64,000 nt of DNA, taken from assembly GCF_030272615.1 (NCBI RefSeq), contig NC_081411.1:217014154-217078153 (forward strand). The letters run 5' to 3'. Of the stretch, positions 48,943 through 60,204 are shown in pieces. Position 1 is the stretch's first letter, and each line of letters starts with the position of its first letter. A program made the position numbers and the translations under genes. This DNA is from Cryptomeria japonica. Lineage: Eukaryota; Streptophyta; Pinopsida; Cupressales; Cupressaceae. The notes below the pieces were generated by a model that was not told the DNA's origin, searched no databases, and was given only the letters and a program-made list of their open reading frames with translations.

Positions 48943-50216
48943 TGTAAAGCGGAAAAATCACGATCGAACCCTAGTTGTTCTCCCCTCTTCCGACTCCGAG
49001 GAGAGAGAAGGGAGGTTCGCTAGGATTCGATGGTTTTTCACTTAGGGGAGAGACTTTACATTCAAAAGAGGGGTTGAAACTCATAAGATCCAATCCCACG
49101 CAATGCAAGATTGGATGCTAAATGAATTTCAAGGGTTAGGAAAGCAAGGCTACCCTCTTTTGTAAAGAATGTTGTTAAGGAAATTAAGCTAAGCATGCAT
49201 AGAAAGTCATAAAGATTCGCTTATAAACTGAGTTCGGGTTATAGGATGAAGCTGCGGACCTGGAATTAGCAGTAAAATGTCGATACGGCGCTGTCCTGCA
49301 AATTTGAGCAAAAGTTGTCGGGACGATGGCGCCCGGCGCCACGGTCCTCTGAAAAATCCGCGAAACGAAGGGGGATCTGTTCGTCTCTGCACAAGGATTC
49401 CAGATCTTCAATTTCGGCCGCGTACCTGCAACCTACACACAGAAAAGTGAAGACGATTGGGGGGTTAGGGATTAGGGGTTTGCCTTTAGGTCAAACCCCG
49501 GTTTTGGAATTAACCAAGAAATGAGCAAGAGCTGTAAATGTAAATGACTGTAAAACAAGTACTAATACCTTGTTCTAAGGATGTTGGTATCCTTATGTGC
49601 GAAGGTTTAGATGTTGTATGTTGTATGTTGTATGTTGTAGCATGTAGTATGTGATCTCCTCTTCAATGGTTGAATCCTTGTCTTGAATGCAACACTTAGC
49701 CTTGAATGGAGACTTGAAATGATCAATTGCTTGAAAGAATGCTTGAATGCTTGAATGCTTGAGTATAATTTCCACGCTTTGTACATATATCCTCTTCATA
49801 TCTCAAATGAGAGAGAAAAATGTAGTTTATATACTTGTCATTTAGGGCTGCTAGACTGATTTTCCCGACCTTAGGCCGACCAGGGAAAGTTAATTTCCAA
49901 ATTGCAAACAAAAAGACCCGAGCCCCTTAGGAGACCGGGCCCAAAATAGGACCCAGGGACCAGGGCATCGGGCGCCATGGTCCTAAGGACGAGGGCGCTG
50001 GGCGCCCTGGTCCTGAGGGACCAGGGCGCTGGGCGCTCTGGTCCCACCTCCCGGGACAGCAGGGTGCAAGGAGGTTCAGGCCAAGGTGCTTGAAAAATGT
50101 AGTTTTCAGTGTCGTGAGCAAGTTTTGGGGTCTCCATTCAGGTTGCGTGTTGCGTCGCCATTGTGAAGACCGAAATGCATTCGAAATTGCAAGTGTCGCA
50201 ATTTTAGGACGCTACA
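48943..50216 (-). repeat. 5' LTR of the gag-only element
   Basis: It is colinear with 42360-43602 but has three, not two, copies of the GGACCAGGGCGC...GTCC unit (about 49957-50044), explaining the 31-bp length difference. Confidence 0.95.
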
Positions 50217-50989
50217 ATATAATATGAAAGTCTAAAATGTACATATATAAAAAGATAAACAAATGAGCTATAAAGTCCAGCAAATCAACATGCTTCATGT
50301 CGGCCACGAATAGAGCGACCATCTGAGGGAGAGTCCTGGTGAGAGTTTGGATGTCCAATAGACCCCCGCAAAAGTAGAATTTATTTAAATATTAAATATA
50401 GATCTCTACACATATACATATGTGCATATTTTTAAATATAATCAAATCCGACTAGTTAAATTTAAATTAAAATAAAAATTGTAACACACATACATACATG
50501 TACATATATACAAAAAACCATAACTAACCTATCCAATAACAGCCTGTGTAGCATCGAAAAAATCTCTCCTATGCACACGCTCAAAGCTCAAGCTAGGAGT
50601 GACATGAGTTAATTGTTATACATATGTATATACATGTATTGAAGGATTAGTCCAAGATCAATTTAAATGATACAAGTTAACTTTTATTATTAATTAAATG
50701 ATCTATATAAATTTATCGTACATTACAACATATACATCTTTTAAAAATTTAAATGCACATGTACATACCTATGTATCAGGAGTAGGTTGTATAGTCTGAT
50801 CATGTCCTATGATCATGTATCAACCACATCACTCGTGCCTCCATATCTCTCTCTGGTTGTACATATGACTAAAGAGTGTAAGGGGCTAACTAGATGACTA
50901 GGCATCATGGATGAAGTGTCTGACTGTAGTAGCATATCCATAAACCCAGTATGGATCAAACCTCATAGTTGCTCATCAAATGAATCTAA

Positions 50990-52223
50990 GCCCTCATCTA
51001 TGATATGGACTTGATCGGCTCGTATCTCCTCCTCTGCATCAACAAAGTGATCTGTAGGTGGGTCAGTGCCCGAAGCATGCGTAGAGTGATGATAATGTTG
51101 TGACTACCTCGGTGTATGTGTCGATGCAGCGGTAGCCTGCCCGTCTCTGAGGATCTCCTCTCTAACAATAGCCAATGGCATCCCATGTCAAGATGAAATA
51201 AAACAGTAAGAATGTAGCAGGTCCTCAGCTAAACACTGTGACATTTGTACATGTCTACCACCTCCTACTATAGCCGCTACCTCATCTGGGGAGGGGATGC
51301 CAGTAGTAATATACTGATCATCTGAATCTGAAGCCACCCTGTGGCTAGAAGATGCATGATTTGTGGATGATCTCGAACGTGGTCGACTCATCATATATCT
51401 GCCCAGCCTGTTAGATGATATGGTGGCTGATGTTGATGCAATCTGTCCAATCCTATCAATTGCTTCTCTATGAGAAGCAATCACAACGTGATCCACTATG
51501 GGGGCAAGGGATAGGACTACTACCAGAAATCTCTCACCAACAAGGTCCTTGTGTCTAGGCGGAGCTCTATCACGCCTACGATATGTATCTCTGTCAACAA
51601 TCTTGCCCCTCCCTTGTCCATAATATGTTGGAATATCAAGGTTGTTTGGTTTCATCTAACACTAAACCTCATAAAAATACCTGTTTTGCAAAGTATAATG
51701 ATATCTAGTCATTATTAGGATAACAACAATGGGCAACTAAGAAGCATGGGTAAATCAACGATACAACCTGTGGATCAATACATCTCATGACCTGATATCC
51801 TCTCACCTTACTCTTCTCCTGATACTGTGGAAAACATCTCTCCTTGATGGTCTCCTTCGAGACCACCCTCACCACATTAGCAAAAGAATCACGAACCCTC
51901 ACCTCACTCCTCAACTATCTATAAATATCAGTTATAACCTCAGGTGAAAATGAGGTGTGACTAACTAGGCAGTCCCTCAATGTCTGTAAACTATCAAAAA
52001 TGGATTTGCATGTACTCTTGGACACGCCATCAGTCTGTGGGTCATCTAATATGAACCTCAACCTCTGTAACTCATGGTCACTATAGTGGAAAATGGTAGC
52101 AATATCAGGCAATGGGGGATCCTGGTGTGGAGGATCTATATCATAATGTGGCTCCCGATCAGGAGTCTGTGCAGGTGGATGTTGATTAGGTACATGATCA
52201 TGGACTGGATCCTAGGACGCCAT
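50990..52223 (-). pseudogene. Second gene of element B, unknown function, decayed
   Basis: The minus strand opens at ATG 52223. The first piece has an internal TAG three codons in (MAS*DPVHDHVPNQ), a Pro/His/Asp-rich start, then DIATIFHYSDHELQRLRFIL and further open sequence to about 51705. A later piece (51655-51188) is in another frame (IPTYYGQGRGKIVDRDTYRR, then Ser/Arg-rich). Another open piece reaches 50998. The switch of frame near 51660-51700 could be an intron or a frameshift. I do not recognise the protein. Its position, converging on the transposase from the other end, mirrors 6312-8841 in element A. Confidence 0.45.
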
Positions 52224-52319
52224 CTATCTAGGTAGGTCATAAAGTTACAATAAATACGTAAGCACACACACATGAAGTGCATTCAATTTAAAACATTGAA
52301 AATTAAAATTAGTTAAATT

Positions 52320-52399
52320 CTAGAGAGAGGGAGAGAGAGAGATCGTTAATCTTAAGCTCATTAAAAATTAAAATGTACACATGTGAAGTTCTCACATAA

Positions 52400-52438
<39 letters not shown>

Positions 52439-52828
52439 GAAGTTCTCGCATAATTCAAAATTTTAAATAAATAATTTTAAAGCTCGAGCGAGAGGGAGAT
52501 CATTAAAAATATATAAATTTATCTATATAGAGATCGCATAAATGTACATTTTAAATTATTAAAACATTAATGAGAGAGAGAGAGAGGGAGATCATTTTCA
52601 TGAACCACACACACACACACACATAGAGAGAGAGAGAGAGAGCATTAATTTCAGAGAGAGAGAGAGAGAGATCATTAAAGACATATATACATCATGTATT
52701 AAATTAAAACATGTATAAATTTATCTATATAGATCGCATACATACATTTTAAATTATTAAAACATTAATGAGAGAGAGAGAGGGAGATCATTTAAATCAT
52801 GACATCTAGAGAGATATATATCATTAAT

Positions 52829-52868
<40 letters not shown>

Positions 52869-53095
52869 ACTAAATATATATACATACAGTTACTAAATTA
52901 AAACATATATAAATTTATCTATATAGATCGCATACATACATTTTAAATTATTAAAACATTAATTCAAGAGAGAGAGGGAGATCATTTTCATGATAAAGAG
53001 AGAGATAACATTAATTTCACAGAGAGAGAGAGAGAGAGAGATCATTAAAGATATATACATCGTGTACTAAATTAAAACATTATTTTTAAAAATTA
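52320..53095. repeat. Tandem array, unit about 180 bp, with (GA)n segments
   Basis: About 3.5 units share ATAAATTTATCTATATAGA, GATCGCATA, TTTTAAATTATTAAAACATT and an AGAGAGGGAGATCATT segment, starting near 52490, 52670, 52860 and 53040. Confidence 0.85.
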
Positions 53096-53134
53096 AAACA
53101 CATGCCAACTAAGCAAACTAAGGGAAGAGAGATT

Positions 53135-54310
53135 TAATAAGGGGTCATATGCAGTTCTAAGGGGTCACACATGTGTTAGAACACATCTGTGACCCCTTAG
53201 GACCACATATTCTTGACCCCTTAGGACACTAATGTATGTGATTTTAAGGGATCGATATGTCATACACACTAGGATTTTATAAGGGGTCATATGCGGTTCT
53301 AAGGGGTCACGCATGTGTTAAAACACACACGTGAACTCTTAGGACCACATATGACCCCTTAGGACACTATGTGATCCTAAGGGGAATGTCGTATGTACAC
53401 TAGGATGTTATAAGGGGTCATATGTAGTCCTAAGGGGTCACTCATGTGTTAGAACACATGTGTGACCCCTTAGGACCACATATTCTTAACCCCTTAAGAC
53501 ACTTTAATATGTTCGATCTTAAGGGATCGTATGTCGTACACACTAAGATGTTATAAGGGGTCATATGTGGTCCTAAGGGATCACACATGTGTTAGAGCAT
53601 ATGCGTGACGCCTTAGGACCACATATTCAACCCCTTAGGACACTGTACATGTGATCTTAAGGGATCTTATGTAGTAGACACTAGGATGTTATAAGGGGTC
53701 ATATGTGGTCCTAAGGGGTCACACATGTATAGTGTTAGAAAACACATGCATGACCACACATGACCCCTTCTAGGACACTATGTGATCCTAAGGGGTACAT
53801 GTTGTATACAATAGGATGTTATAAGGGGTCATATGTGGTCCTAACGGGTCACACATGTGCTAACACATGTGTGACCCCTTAGGACCACATATGACCCCTT
53901 AGGACACTATGTGATGCACTAAGGGGTATGTCATTCACACTAGGATTTTATAAGGGGTCACACATGTGTTAGAACACATGCATGACCCCTTAGGATCACA
54001 TATGACCCTTTAGGAAACTATGTGATCCTAAGGGGTATGTCGTACACACTAGGATGTTATAAGGGGTCATATGTGGTCCTAAGGGGTCACACATTTGTTA
54101 ACACATGCGTGACCCCTTAGGACACTATTTGATGGACTAAGGGATATGTCGTACACACTAGGATTTTATAAGGGGTCACATGCGGTCCTAAGGGGTCACG
54201 CATGTGTTAGAACACGTGTGACCCCTTAGGACCACATATGACCCCTTAGGGTCCACTATGTGATCCTCTATGGTCCTAAGGGGACATATAGTGTCGTGAG
54301 GGCCATATGT
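53135..54310. repeat. Tandem array of nested palindromes, about 9 units of 108-143 bp
   Basis: Each unit starts ATAAGGGGTCATATG near 53137, 53278, 53410, 53553, 53690, 53820, 53949, 54058 and 54167. Typical unit: AAGGGGTCACACATGTGTT, two bases, then its reverse complement, flanked by a second inverted pair (ATAAGGGGTCATATGTGGTC with its complement). A third word, CACTATGTGATCCTAAGGGG, ends the unit. The array lies just inside the right end of element B. Confidence 0.9.
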
Positions 54311-54962
54311 AGTCTTAAGGGGTCCTAAGGGGTCATGTTGTGTGTGTAATAGGATGTGAAAATGGGTCATAGAGGTTTTATTTTGTCTAATTTGTTATCT
54401 AAGTTTTATAATGTTTTTTTAAATTTAAATTTATTAATTTTTTTAACGGTTTAATTTATTATATTTAGTTTTGTAATGTTTTTCTAATTGTTAATTTTGC
54501 TAATGTTTTTCTTAACGATTTTCTAAGTTTTAATTTACTACCTTAGTTTTCTAAGTTTTTCATAAGATTTTTTTTAAGTTGAAAAAAAAATACATATACA
54601 GTTATTTAATTTTAAAAACAAATTGACATTAAATCAAAACATTAAATTTTCAAACGTTTTTCTACAATACTAAAAAACATTATTTAATTAAAAAAATAAA
54701 TTAACAAGCAAATTATTTATTAATTTTTAAAGAAATTTAATAAAAGAAAACATTATTAAACAAAAAAAGGTTATTTTGTTCACCTGAAATAATGTAGGTT
54801 GAAAGATGAAAGGTGAGAAGCGCTAACTGTTGCCGATAGGGAACTGTGACGTGGTGCTGACGCAGGGTTCGCTCTAACCCCCTCTGGACACAGAAAACTC
54901 CAAACTTGAAAATGACAGTTAAACTGTCATTTTTTTATTTTTATAGAATTTTTTAAAAAAAT

Positions 54963-55169
54963 ATGTATATATGTATATACATACATACCTACATATATAC
55001 ATATACATATATGTATATATACATACATATATATCTATGTATATATATATATATATGTATATGTATATATGTATATATACATATATGTATATGTATATAT
55101 GTATGTATGTAAATGTATATATGTATATATGTATGTATGTATATGTATGTATATGTATATATGTGTGTG

Positions 55170-55203
<34 letters not shown>

Positions 55204-55255
55204 TGTATGTATGTATGTATGTGTGTGTATGTATGTATACACACACACATATGAA
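54963..55255. repeat. TATG/TATA microsatellite in element A
   Basis: It is composed of (TATG)n, (ATAC)n and (TA)n runs. Open frames on both strands are low-complexity artefacts. Confidence 0.9.
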
Positions 55256-55259
55256 CATA

Positions 55260-55365
55260 ATCTGATCGGGTTTTTAACGAATAAAAAGTCCAATTGGGTT
55301 TTTAAATAAATAAAAGCCCGATTGGGTTCTTTAAAAAGTAAAAGCTTGATTGGGTTTTTTAAATT
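55260..55365. repeat. Right subterminal repeats of element A
   Basis: Four copies of a GATTGGGTTTTT-type word are spaced 25-30 bp, matching the left subterminal cluster at 6090-6230. Confidence 0.65.
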
Positions 55366-56189
55366 AACACCGCAAATGCATTGCAGCGTGTGATTAGCCT
55401 TGGATGGTAGGGTTGAGGCTTGGGGGCTTCATTTGCCTCTTTTTTACGTGATTTCTTCTTCAAATCTAATTTCTCAACTTCCTTGTCATCAGCTTTACAT
55501 ATTATCAAGTGGGTATTTGTAAAATTGCCACCATAATTTCACACGTCTTCTGAGCTTTCTAAGCATATAATTTTTTAAAAAATTGAACAACATTAACATA
55601 TTAATTTTTAAGTTCTTTTACTAATGTCTCCAAAGTTCTAAAAGACATACATGTGTACCATTTTTTTTATAAATTTAGAACTACTTGTCCAAATTTGAAA
55701 CAAATTATATATTATTTTTCTACACTTCATTGTTTACAGTTTATAAAAAAAATTATTATTTTTATTATTTTGATGCAAGTTATGTGACTCACATGAACAT
55801 GTCCCTGATTTTCAAGATGCGTCCACTTCGAAAAATCATTAAAAAAAAGTACTCAACAAAAAAATATGTAACTTCTAGTGCTCACTCTTAACTATCTTTC
55901 TACCAAAGGGTTTTTCAAAATACTAAATGCAACTATAACTTTTTTGATGTGCATGTCAGACACTATGTTATGTTTTGCTAAAAAAAATAAGAACACTTTT
56001 GTGTGCATGAAATATTTGACCCCCTTAATTTTATCCAATTTTGAAAAACTCTAGTAGTTTGGAAACTAGATTTAGAGTACTACATTTTTTGTTCTTTGGG
56101 TATCTTCAAATTTTAAGTGGACGAGTCTCAAATTGCCCCTCCAAGTTCACATTTAGCTGATTTCAAAAAACAAATTGGCCACTTATACC
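55366..56189. other. AT-rich right-end DNA of element A
   Basis: Non-coding, with no recognised gene. Short homopolymer A/T runs are common. Confidence 0.5.
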
Positions 56190-56223
56190 CCACTTTTTGT
56201 TCACCATCTTTGTGCACTTACCC
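56190..56223 (-). repeat. Right terminal inverted repeat of element A
   Basis: The reverse complement begins GGGTAAGTGCACAAAGATGG and matches the left terminus. ACAT follows at 56224-56227. Confidence 0.75.
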
Positions 56224-56227
56224 ACAT

Positions 56228-57830
56228 ATGACTCTCACTTGAAGTACTAGGTGATGAATTCATTGGTCAAAGTAGTGTAGATTGCCACTGTCTACATTGT
56301 CGGTTCATTGTGATCCAAGTTTACATACTAGGTTGGGAATGTCATACATTTAGGTTGTAGCCAATGTATGATAACTCTAGATATGTAGGACACAACACTA
56401 TGCTCACAAGGCTATTATTATGAGGTCACTAAACCAATCTCTTCATCGAAGAGTCGGGTCTCTTTTAGTAGGAAAAGACACGGGGGATTGTTAAGTCTTG
56501 GTTAAGTGGAAAAGTGCTTAAGTGGTGCTCTTCCTCATGCAGTTGGCAGCCAAAAATTTGAGGATGTATACCAACAAGGACATATGGACCATTCATATTT
56601 CTTATGTAAGCTCATGGAAGCTATGAAGTATCTCTATGATATAAAAAATAAAAAAATAAAAAATTGTAAAGGTTATCATTCATATGATTATGAATATGAA
56701 ATTGTAAATGATTAATGATGTAATGGAAAAGTTTAAAATGTTATTAATTTCAAACATGTATCTTGTTTATGAAATAGAAAAGAAAATTTTATTACCTAAA
56801 TGTTGGTATTATAAACTATATTCTCGTGGGTTAAAACTAATTAAAATGAATGGGTAGAACAATTGGGCTTGTTACAACTGTTTTGTGTAAAAAAAAATTC
56901 TTCCAAATAGACTTTATGAAGATGCACACAAATGATATCCCAAATAACCTTATAAAAACTCATAGAAGAATCCATCTAAGCTACGATGTTTTTATTGGAT
57001 ATTGTGAACACACCCTCACATAAATAATTCCAATTGAAGAGATGATCATAAAGAATGTGTTAAGAATTAGAAACTTCACAAGGAACCAAGCATTATTGTA
57101 GAGAAATGTCCATGCTAGGAGTAGTTTCTTAGGAAGTGAAGACTTGAAGTATTGAATAAAACTTTGAAGGATATTAGGAAGCTCCACTGAAAAAATCCCC
57201 ATTGATTTTTTTCAATGGGTTGGGATGTTTGATAAGCTTGCAAAGCTTAGAAGAATTATTTAGAGGTTATCTCTTGTTTTAAGCTAGTGAAGCCAAACTT
57301 TGATTTGGGCCCCATAGATCAAATAAGTATACACAACCTAATTCTGGTGATGGCGCTTAGAAAAATGTAGTTGCATATCCAAATCAAATTGAAACATTAT
57401 GCCTCAAAAGTAGTCATGGTCTACAAAGCTCCAAGGTATGTGATGGAAACAAAAAAGTGATGCCCATAAATGTGAAATAAGTGATATGTGAATATGATAG
57501 CATCATTCCACCGAGTAATCCAACTTGTCTCATGCATGAGATGTGTCTTTAAAAAATTCTAAAGATGTTGAGTATGTGCTAGTATGGCCTTGTGAGATAA
57601 TAATGATGTGTTTATAAAAAAGTGAGTCTTTATAGCCTTAGGCTTAGAGAATTTTTATTCAATACAAAATTATACTAGAAAGTGATTTTGAAGGACATCT
57701 AACAAAGGATTGAATACTAAGGAAAACCAGCCAATAAAAAAGAGAAAGATTAAGCTAACAAAATGACTTTTTCAAGCCTCTTGTAGACCTTATTAAAACC
57801 TTCTCCGAGGTACTCCACAATTATCATCTT
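56228..57830. other. Right flank of element A, no confident gene
   Basis: AT-rich. Short open frames (for example 56506-56715 plus and 56981-57202 minus) show no recognised domain. Some of the minus strand may be degraded LINE sequence downstream of the endonuclease relic. Confidence 0.4.
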
Positions 57831-57990
57831 GTTTGATCATCCTAGGGACCTACATTGAGGTAAAAAATGCCCAAGTTATTGTTCATATATCACCAACCCT
57901 TTGTTTCATCACTTGTCCATCTCATAGAAAAAGAACCACATTTATAATAGGCTATATTAGTCATATTAAAATCCCCATGCAAAAAAAAGT
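57830..57990 (-). pseudogene. LINE endonuclease fragment
   Basis: The minus strand reads HGDFNMTNIAYYKCGSFSMR, then W, and two stops later a NNNLGIF-type segment. GDFN followed by a downstream leucine-rich helix is the signature of the LINE AP-like endonuclease. It is short and broken. Confidence 0.45.
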
Positions 57991-58577
57991 AGTGGTAGAC
58001 ATTGAATCCACAATCAATCTCCAAATGGTAGATCATTCAATAATATCATTTGAGGTAGAAACATTAATTACACAAAAAAGAATGACTAGTTATGTTGAAA
58101 AGAGACCACAATGCTTGGTTGGTGTGGTCACATCCCTAGTCAACAATGTGTTTTTATTTTTATTTTTTATCAGTAAGTAGTTCATTGTATTGATAAAAAA
58201 GATCGATTACATTATATGCATCGAATATATTAAAAGCTAAGAAACTCGATACACCATCTTTGAGGGCCCATACAAAAAACACCTTGTGCAAATGCCCCTA
58301 GACCCATAGCAAAAAATGGCTATACCATATTGTTTTCTTACAAAAAAACAAAAAGATTTCAAACTCTCAACTATTATGGGCTTTCCTTTATCATTCGAAG
58401 GTGCCTTCCAATCAATTGCAATGACCATAACACCAGCCTCTTCTCCATGGGATGACAGCTCACCAATTTGCAGTGTTTGTCCCCTCCTCTTCTTCGACGA
58501 ACCCCTTGGTCTTTCTCTCTTTTGCACTTCGATGAATTAGCAAAAGTTTTTGAGACTGCTCTCCTCTCATAAGGTCC

Positions 58578-59132
58578 TCATTTCAACCGTTCCTCTTGGA
58601 TGTCCTGCACTTCCAAAGACTTCAGGAAAGCCTTCATACCATCCATACCAATTCTTGCAGTGGTTCTTCTCACTTCTTTATTACAGTTAGCGCTCCATAA
58701 GAAATAAGGACACAAAGGAGGGGCGAATTTGCTAACTTGAAACCATTCCCCACCCGGACATATAAAACCCCTTCTATCCCTTTTCATCCCCATAAAGCTT
58801 TCTAGTTCCCCACACCATTCTTCATACACACAGTTGGTAAAAATACATAGTGTCACCTCTTTGGGCTCCAACTCTAGATACCATGGTAGGAACATGGAGG
58901 CAACATCGGCATTGGTTTTGTATTGATAGCTTGCTTTCATATACTCATCACCAAAAATATTTTTTACCCACATTAGGAAGGTTCTTTTGCAAATTTGAAC
59001 ATGTTTGTTAGGCGTTCGTCCAACACAAAACCCTAGAATGCCACCATCGGTCTCACCACGCGCAATGAGAAATTTGCTTCCATCATTCACTGCCAAAAAA
59101 AATGCCTTCAGAGCTATAGTTCTCACGTTCAA
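58578..59132 (-). CDS. Unassigned 184-codon ORF
   Basis: An uninterrupted frame runs from ATG at 59132. It is not low complexity and has mixed amino-acid composition, with blocks such as ARGETDGGILGFCVGRTPNK, FLPWYLELEPKEVTL, GMKRDRRGFICPGGEWF and VRRTTARIGMDGMKAFLKSL. Further open sequence in another frame follows to 58237 (basic RPRGSSKKRRGQ region), so the original protein may have been longer with a frameshift near 58540. I do not recognise a family. Its place between two LINE relics suggests a LINE ORF1 or another element protein, but this is inference. Confidence 0.4.
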   Translation of the reverse strand: MNVRTIALKAFFLAVNDGSKFLIARGETDGGILGFCVGRTPNKHVQICKRTFLMWVKNIFGDEYMKASYQYKTNADVASMFLPWYLELEPKEVTLCIFTNCVYEEWCGELESFMGMKRDRRGFICPGGEWFQVSKFAPPLCPYFLWSANCNKEVRRTTARIGMDGMKAFLKSLEVQDIQEERLK

Positions 59133-59629
59133 ACACTATGAAGAGACTAGGATCAAACCCTCAATATGATCTTGCACTAAAGTGCTCGACTCCCCAAGAC
59201 ATTAAATGCATGTTTGATCTTGCTTGCTTAGCACACCAAACAAGTCGTGATCAAATCCATCAAGTATGTTGTTTCTTTTAATATCACTGGCTTTACAGGA
59301 GCTGAAAACTTTCCCAAACCCAACATAGTATGCTTTGAACAAGTACGATGCTTGAAATATCTGCTGCCACCCACTCCAGGCAAAGCATTGTTGAGAAAGA
59401 ATCATTGCAATGCAATCGACCTAGCAAGATATAGATATTTCAATAATTTATCACCTTCCTTCCAATTAATACCACCTGATAATCAATACATATTTTCCCA
59501 TGACACTACATTTATGATGCCTCGTCACACTAGCTGTTGTGAGAAGCTACCTCAGCCATCTCAGCCATACTGCCAAAACTAACAGCTAGGGAAGATTCAA
59601 ATTGAATTCATCTATGGGTCGGATAATGA

Positions 59630-60204
59630 AAATTCTCAAATCCATTTCACTTTCACTAAGGTTGAAAGCTTGATTTGCACATTTATCTTCCTCTTGATTA
59701 CCTTCTCTCCAGACATGATTTACTTTGAATTTTCAGAAGGTGGCTAGAAGGTTCTCAATGCTTTGGATATCCCTGTCAAGTTTCCAGTTGTCTACCTTAC
59801 CCCTAAGGATAGCATGAATAATTATTTGGGAATCTCCTTCAAGGTAAAGCCAATCGTATTGTTAGAAGTGCAACTTTCACTTTCGTCTCATTGTTGGATC
59901 ATGTCCTGAGTCTTTGACGATCATTGGCTATCACTCTGTCGTGACAATCTCTCGCTATACATCCAACACCCAAGGTGCCAAAATTTTCTCTAGCCAAACC
60001 ATCAAAAATGATCTTTATCCAACCATCTTCTGGAGGGGTCCATCTAACTTGACATAATAGTTGGGATGGAGGATTAACCCTCGAGAGCCCATTAACGAGC
60101 CCTAGTAAAAATTTGTTGATTTCATATAGAATATAGAAATATGATAAATCCATCACAAGGTCTATTTCATGATATCTACATAAAAAATGATTGGTAAGAC
60201 ACAT
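59630..60204 (-). pseudogene. LINE RNase H (RVT_3-type) fragment
   Basis: The minus strand encodes VRWTPPEDGWIKIIFDGLA, then LGVGCIARD (about 60050-59950), then after a stop/frameshift EGDSQIIIHAILRGKVDNWK, then HVWREGNQEEDKCANQA (about 59840-59650). This is the order of the plant non-LTR RNase H domain: the GW-K-x-x-x-DG start, EGDS middle, and H-x-x-REGN-x-x-D end. The relic lies upstream (on its own strand) of the endonuclease fragment, so it must come from a different LINE copy. Confidence 0.75.

Larger units (their letters stand above)
42360..50216 (-). mobile_element. Gag-only LTR retrotransposon (TR-GAG/LARD-like)
   Basis: Two LTRs (1243 and 1274 bp) are about 98% identical apart from one 31-bp unit. 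They are flanked by a perfect 5-bp duplication, ATATA (42355-42359 and 50217-50221). Primer site and polypurine tract place the 5' LTR on the right. The 5.3-kb interior encodes a single Gag-protease-like protein and no reverse transcriptase or integrase, so mobility would need enzymes from another element. It is inserted in the AT-rich centre of element B. The solo LTR at 15549 belongs to the same family. Confidence 0.93.
35030..54885 (+). mobile_element. Element B: second DNA transposon of the same transposase family (ends approximate)
   Basis: It carries a five-exon transposase homologous to that of element A, a second gene on the opposite strand near its right end, and arrays of palindromic repeats. 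Candidate termini are GGGGGTTCGAATGAAC near 35026 and, inverted, GGGGGTTAGAGCGAACCC near 54865-54885. I could not find a matching target duplication, so the ends are uncertain to some tens of bases. Without the LTR element at 42360-50216 it is about 12 kb, close to element A's own length. Confidence 0.55.
5927..56223 (-). mobile_element. Element A: large DNA transposon, heavily invaded
   Basis: The element is bounded by inverted termini starting GGGTAAGTrCAC and by a 4-bp direct repeat, ACAT, at 5923-5926 and 56224-56227. Both ends carry subterminal copies of an AACCCAATC-type motif (6090-6230 and 55260-55365). Removing the nested insertions leaves about 13 kb: a decayed transposase on the minus strand (11479-14263), a second gene converging on it (6312-8841), and tandem arrays between. 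The strand given is that of the transposase. That the two ends belong to one element is inferred from the terminal match plus the target duplication. The alternative, two separate elements of one family, would need the ACAT match to be chance. Confidence 0.7.

Noticed and set aside
53135-54310. CRISPR-like repeat-spacer array
   Set aside because: The units are palindromic throughout, vary in length, lack unique spacers and lie in a eukaryotic transposon.
35030-54885. Exact ends and a target duplication for element B
   Set aside because: Several GGGGTT-rich words could be termini, but no flanking 4-8 bp pair matched, so only approximate ends are given.
57833-58180. A 115-codon plus-strand ORF
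   Set aside because: The opposite strand carries the LINE endonuclease motif GDFN, so this frame is probably its shadow.
59140-59220. A tRNA-like (SINE head) sequence on the minus strand
   Set aside because: A B-box-like GGTTTGATCC is present, but no cloverleaf and no convincing A box.
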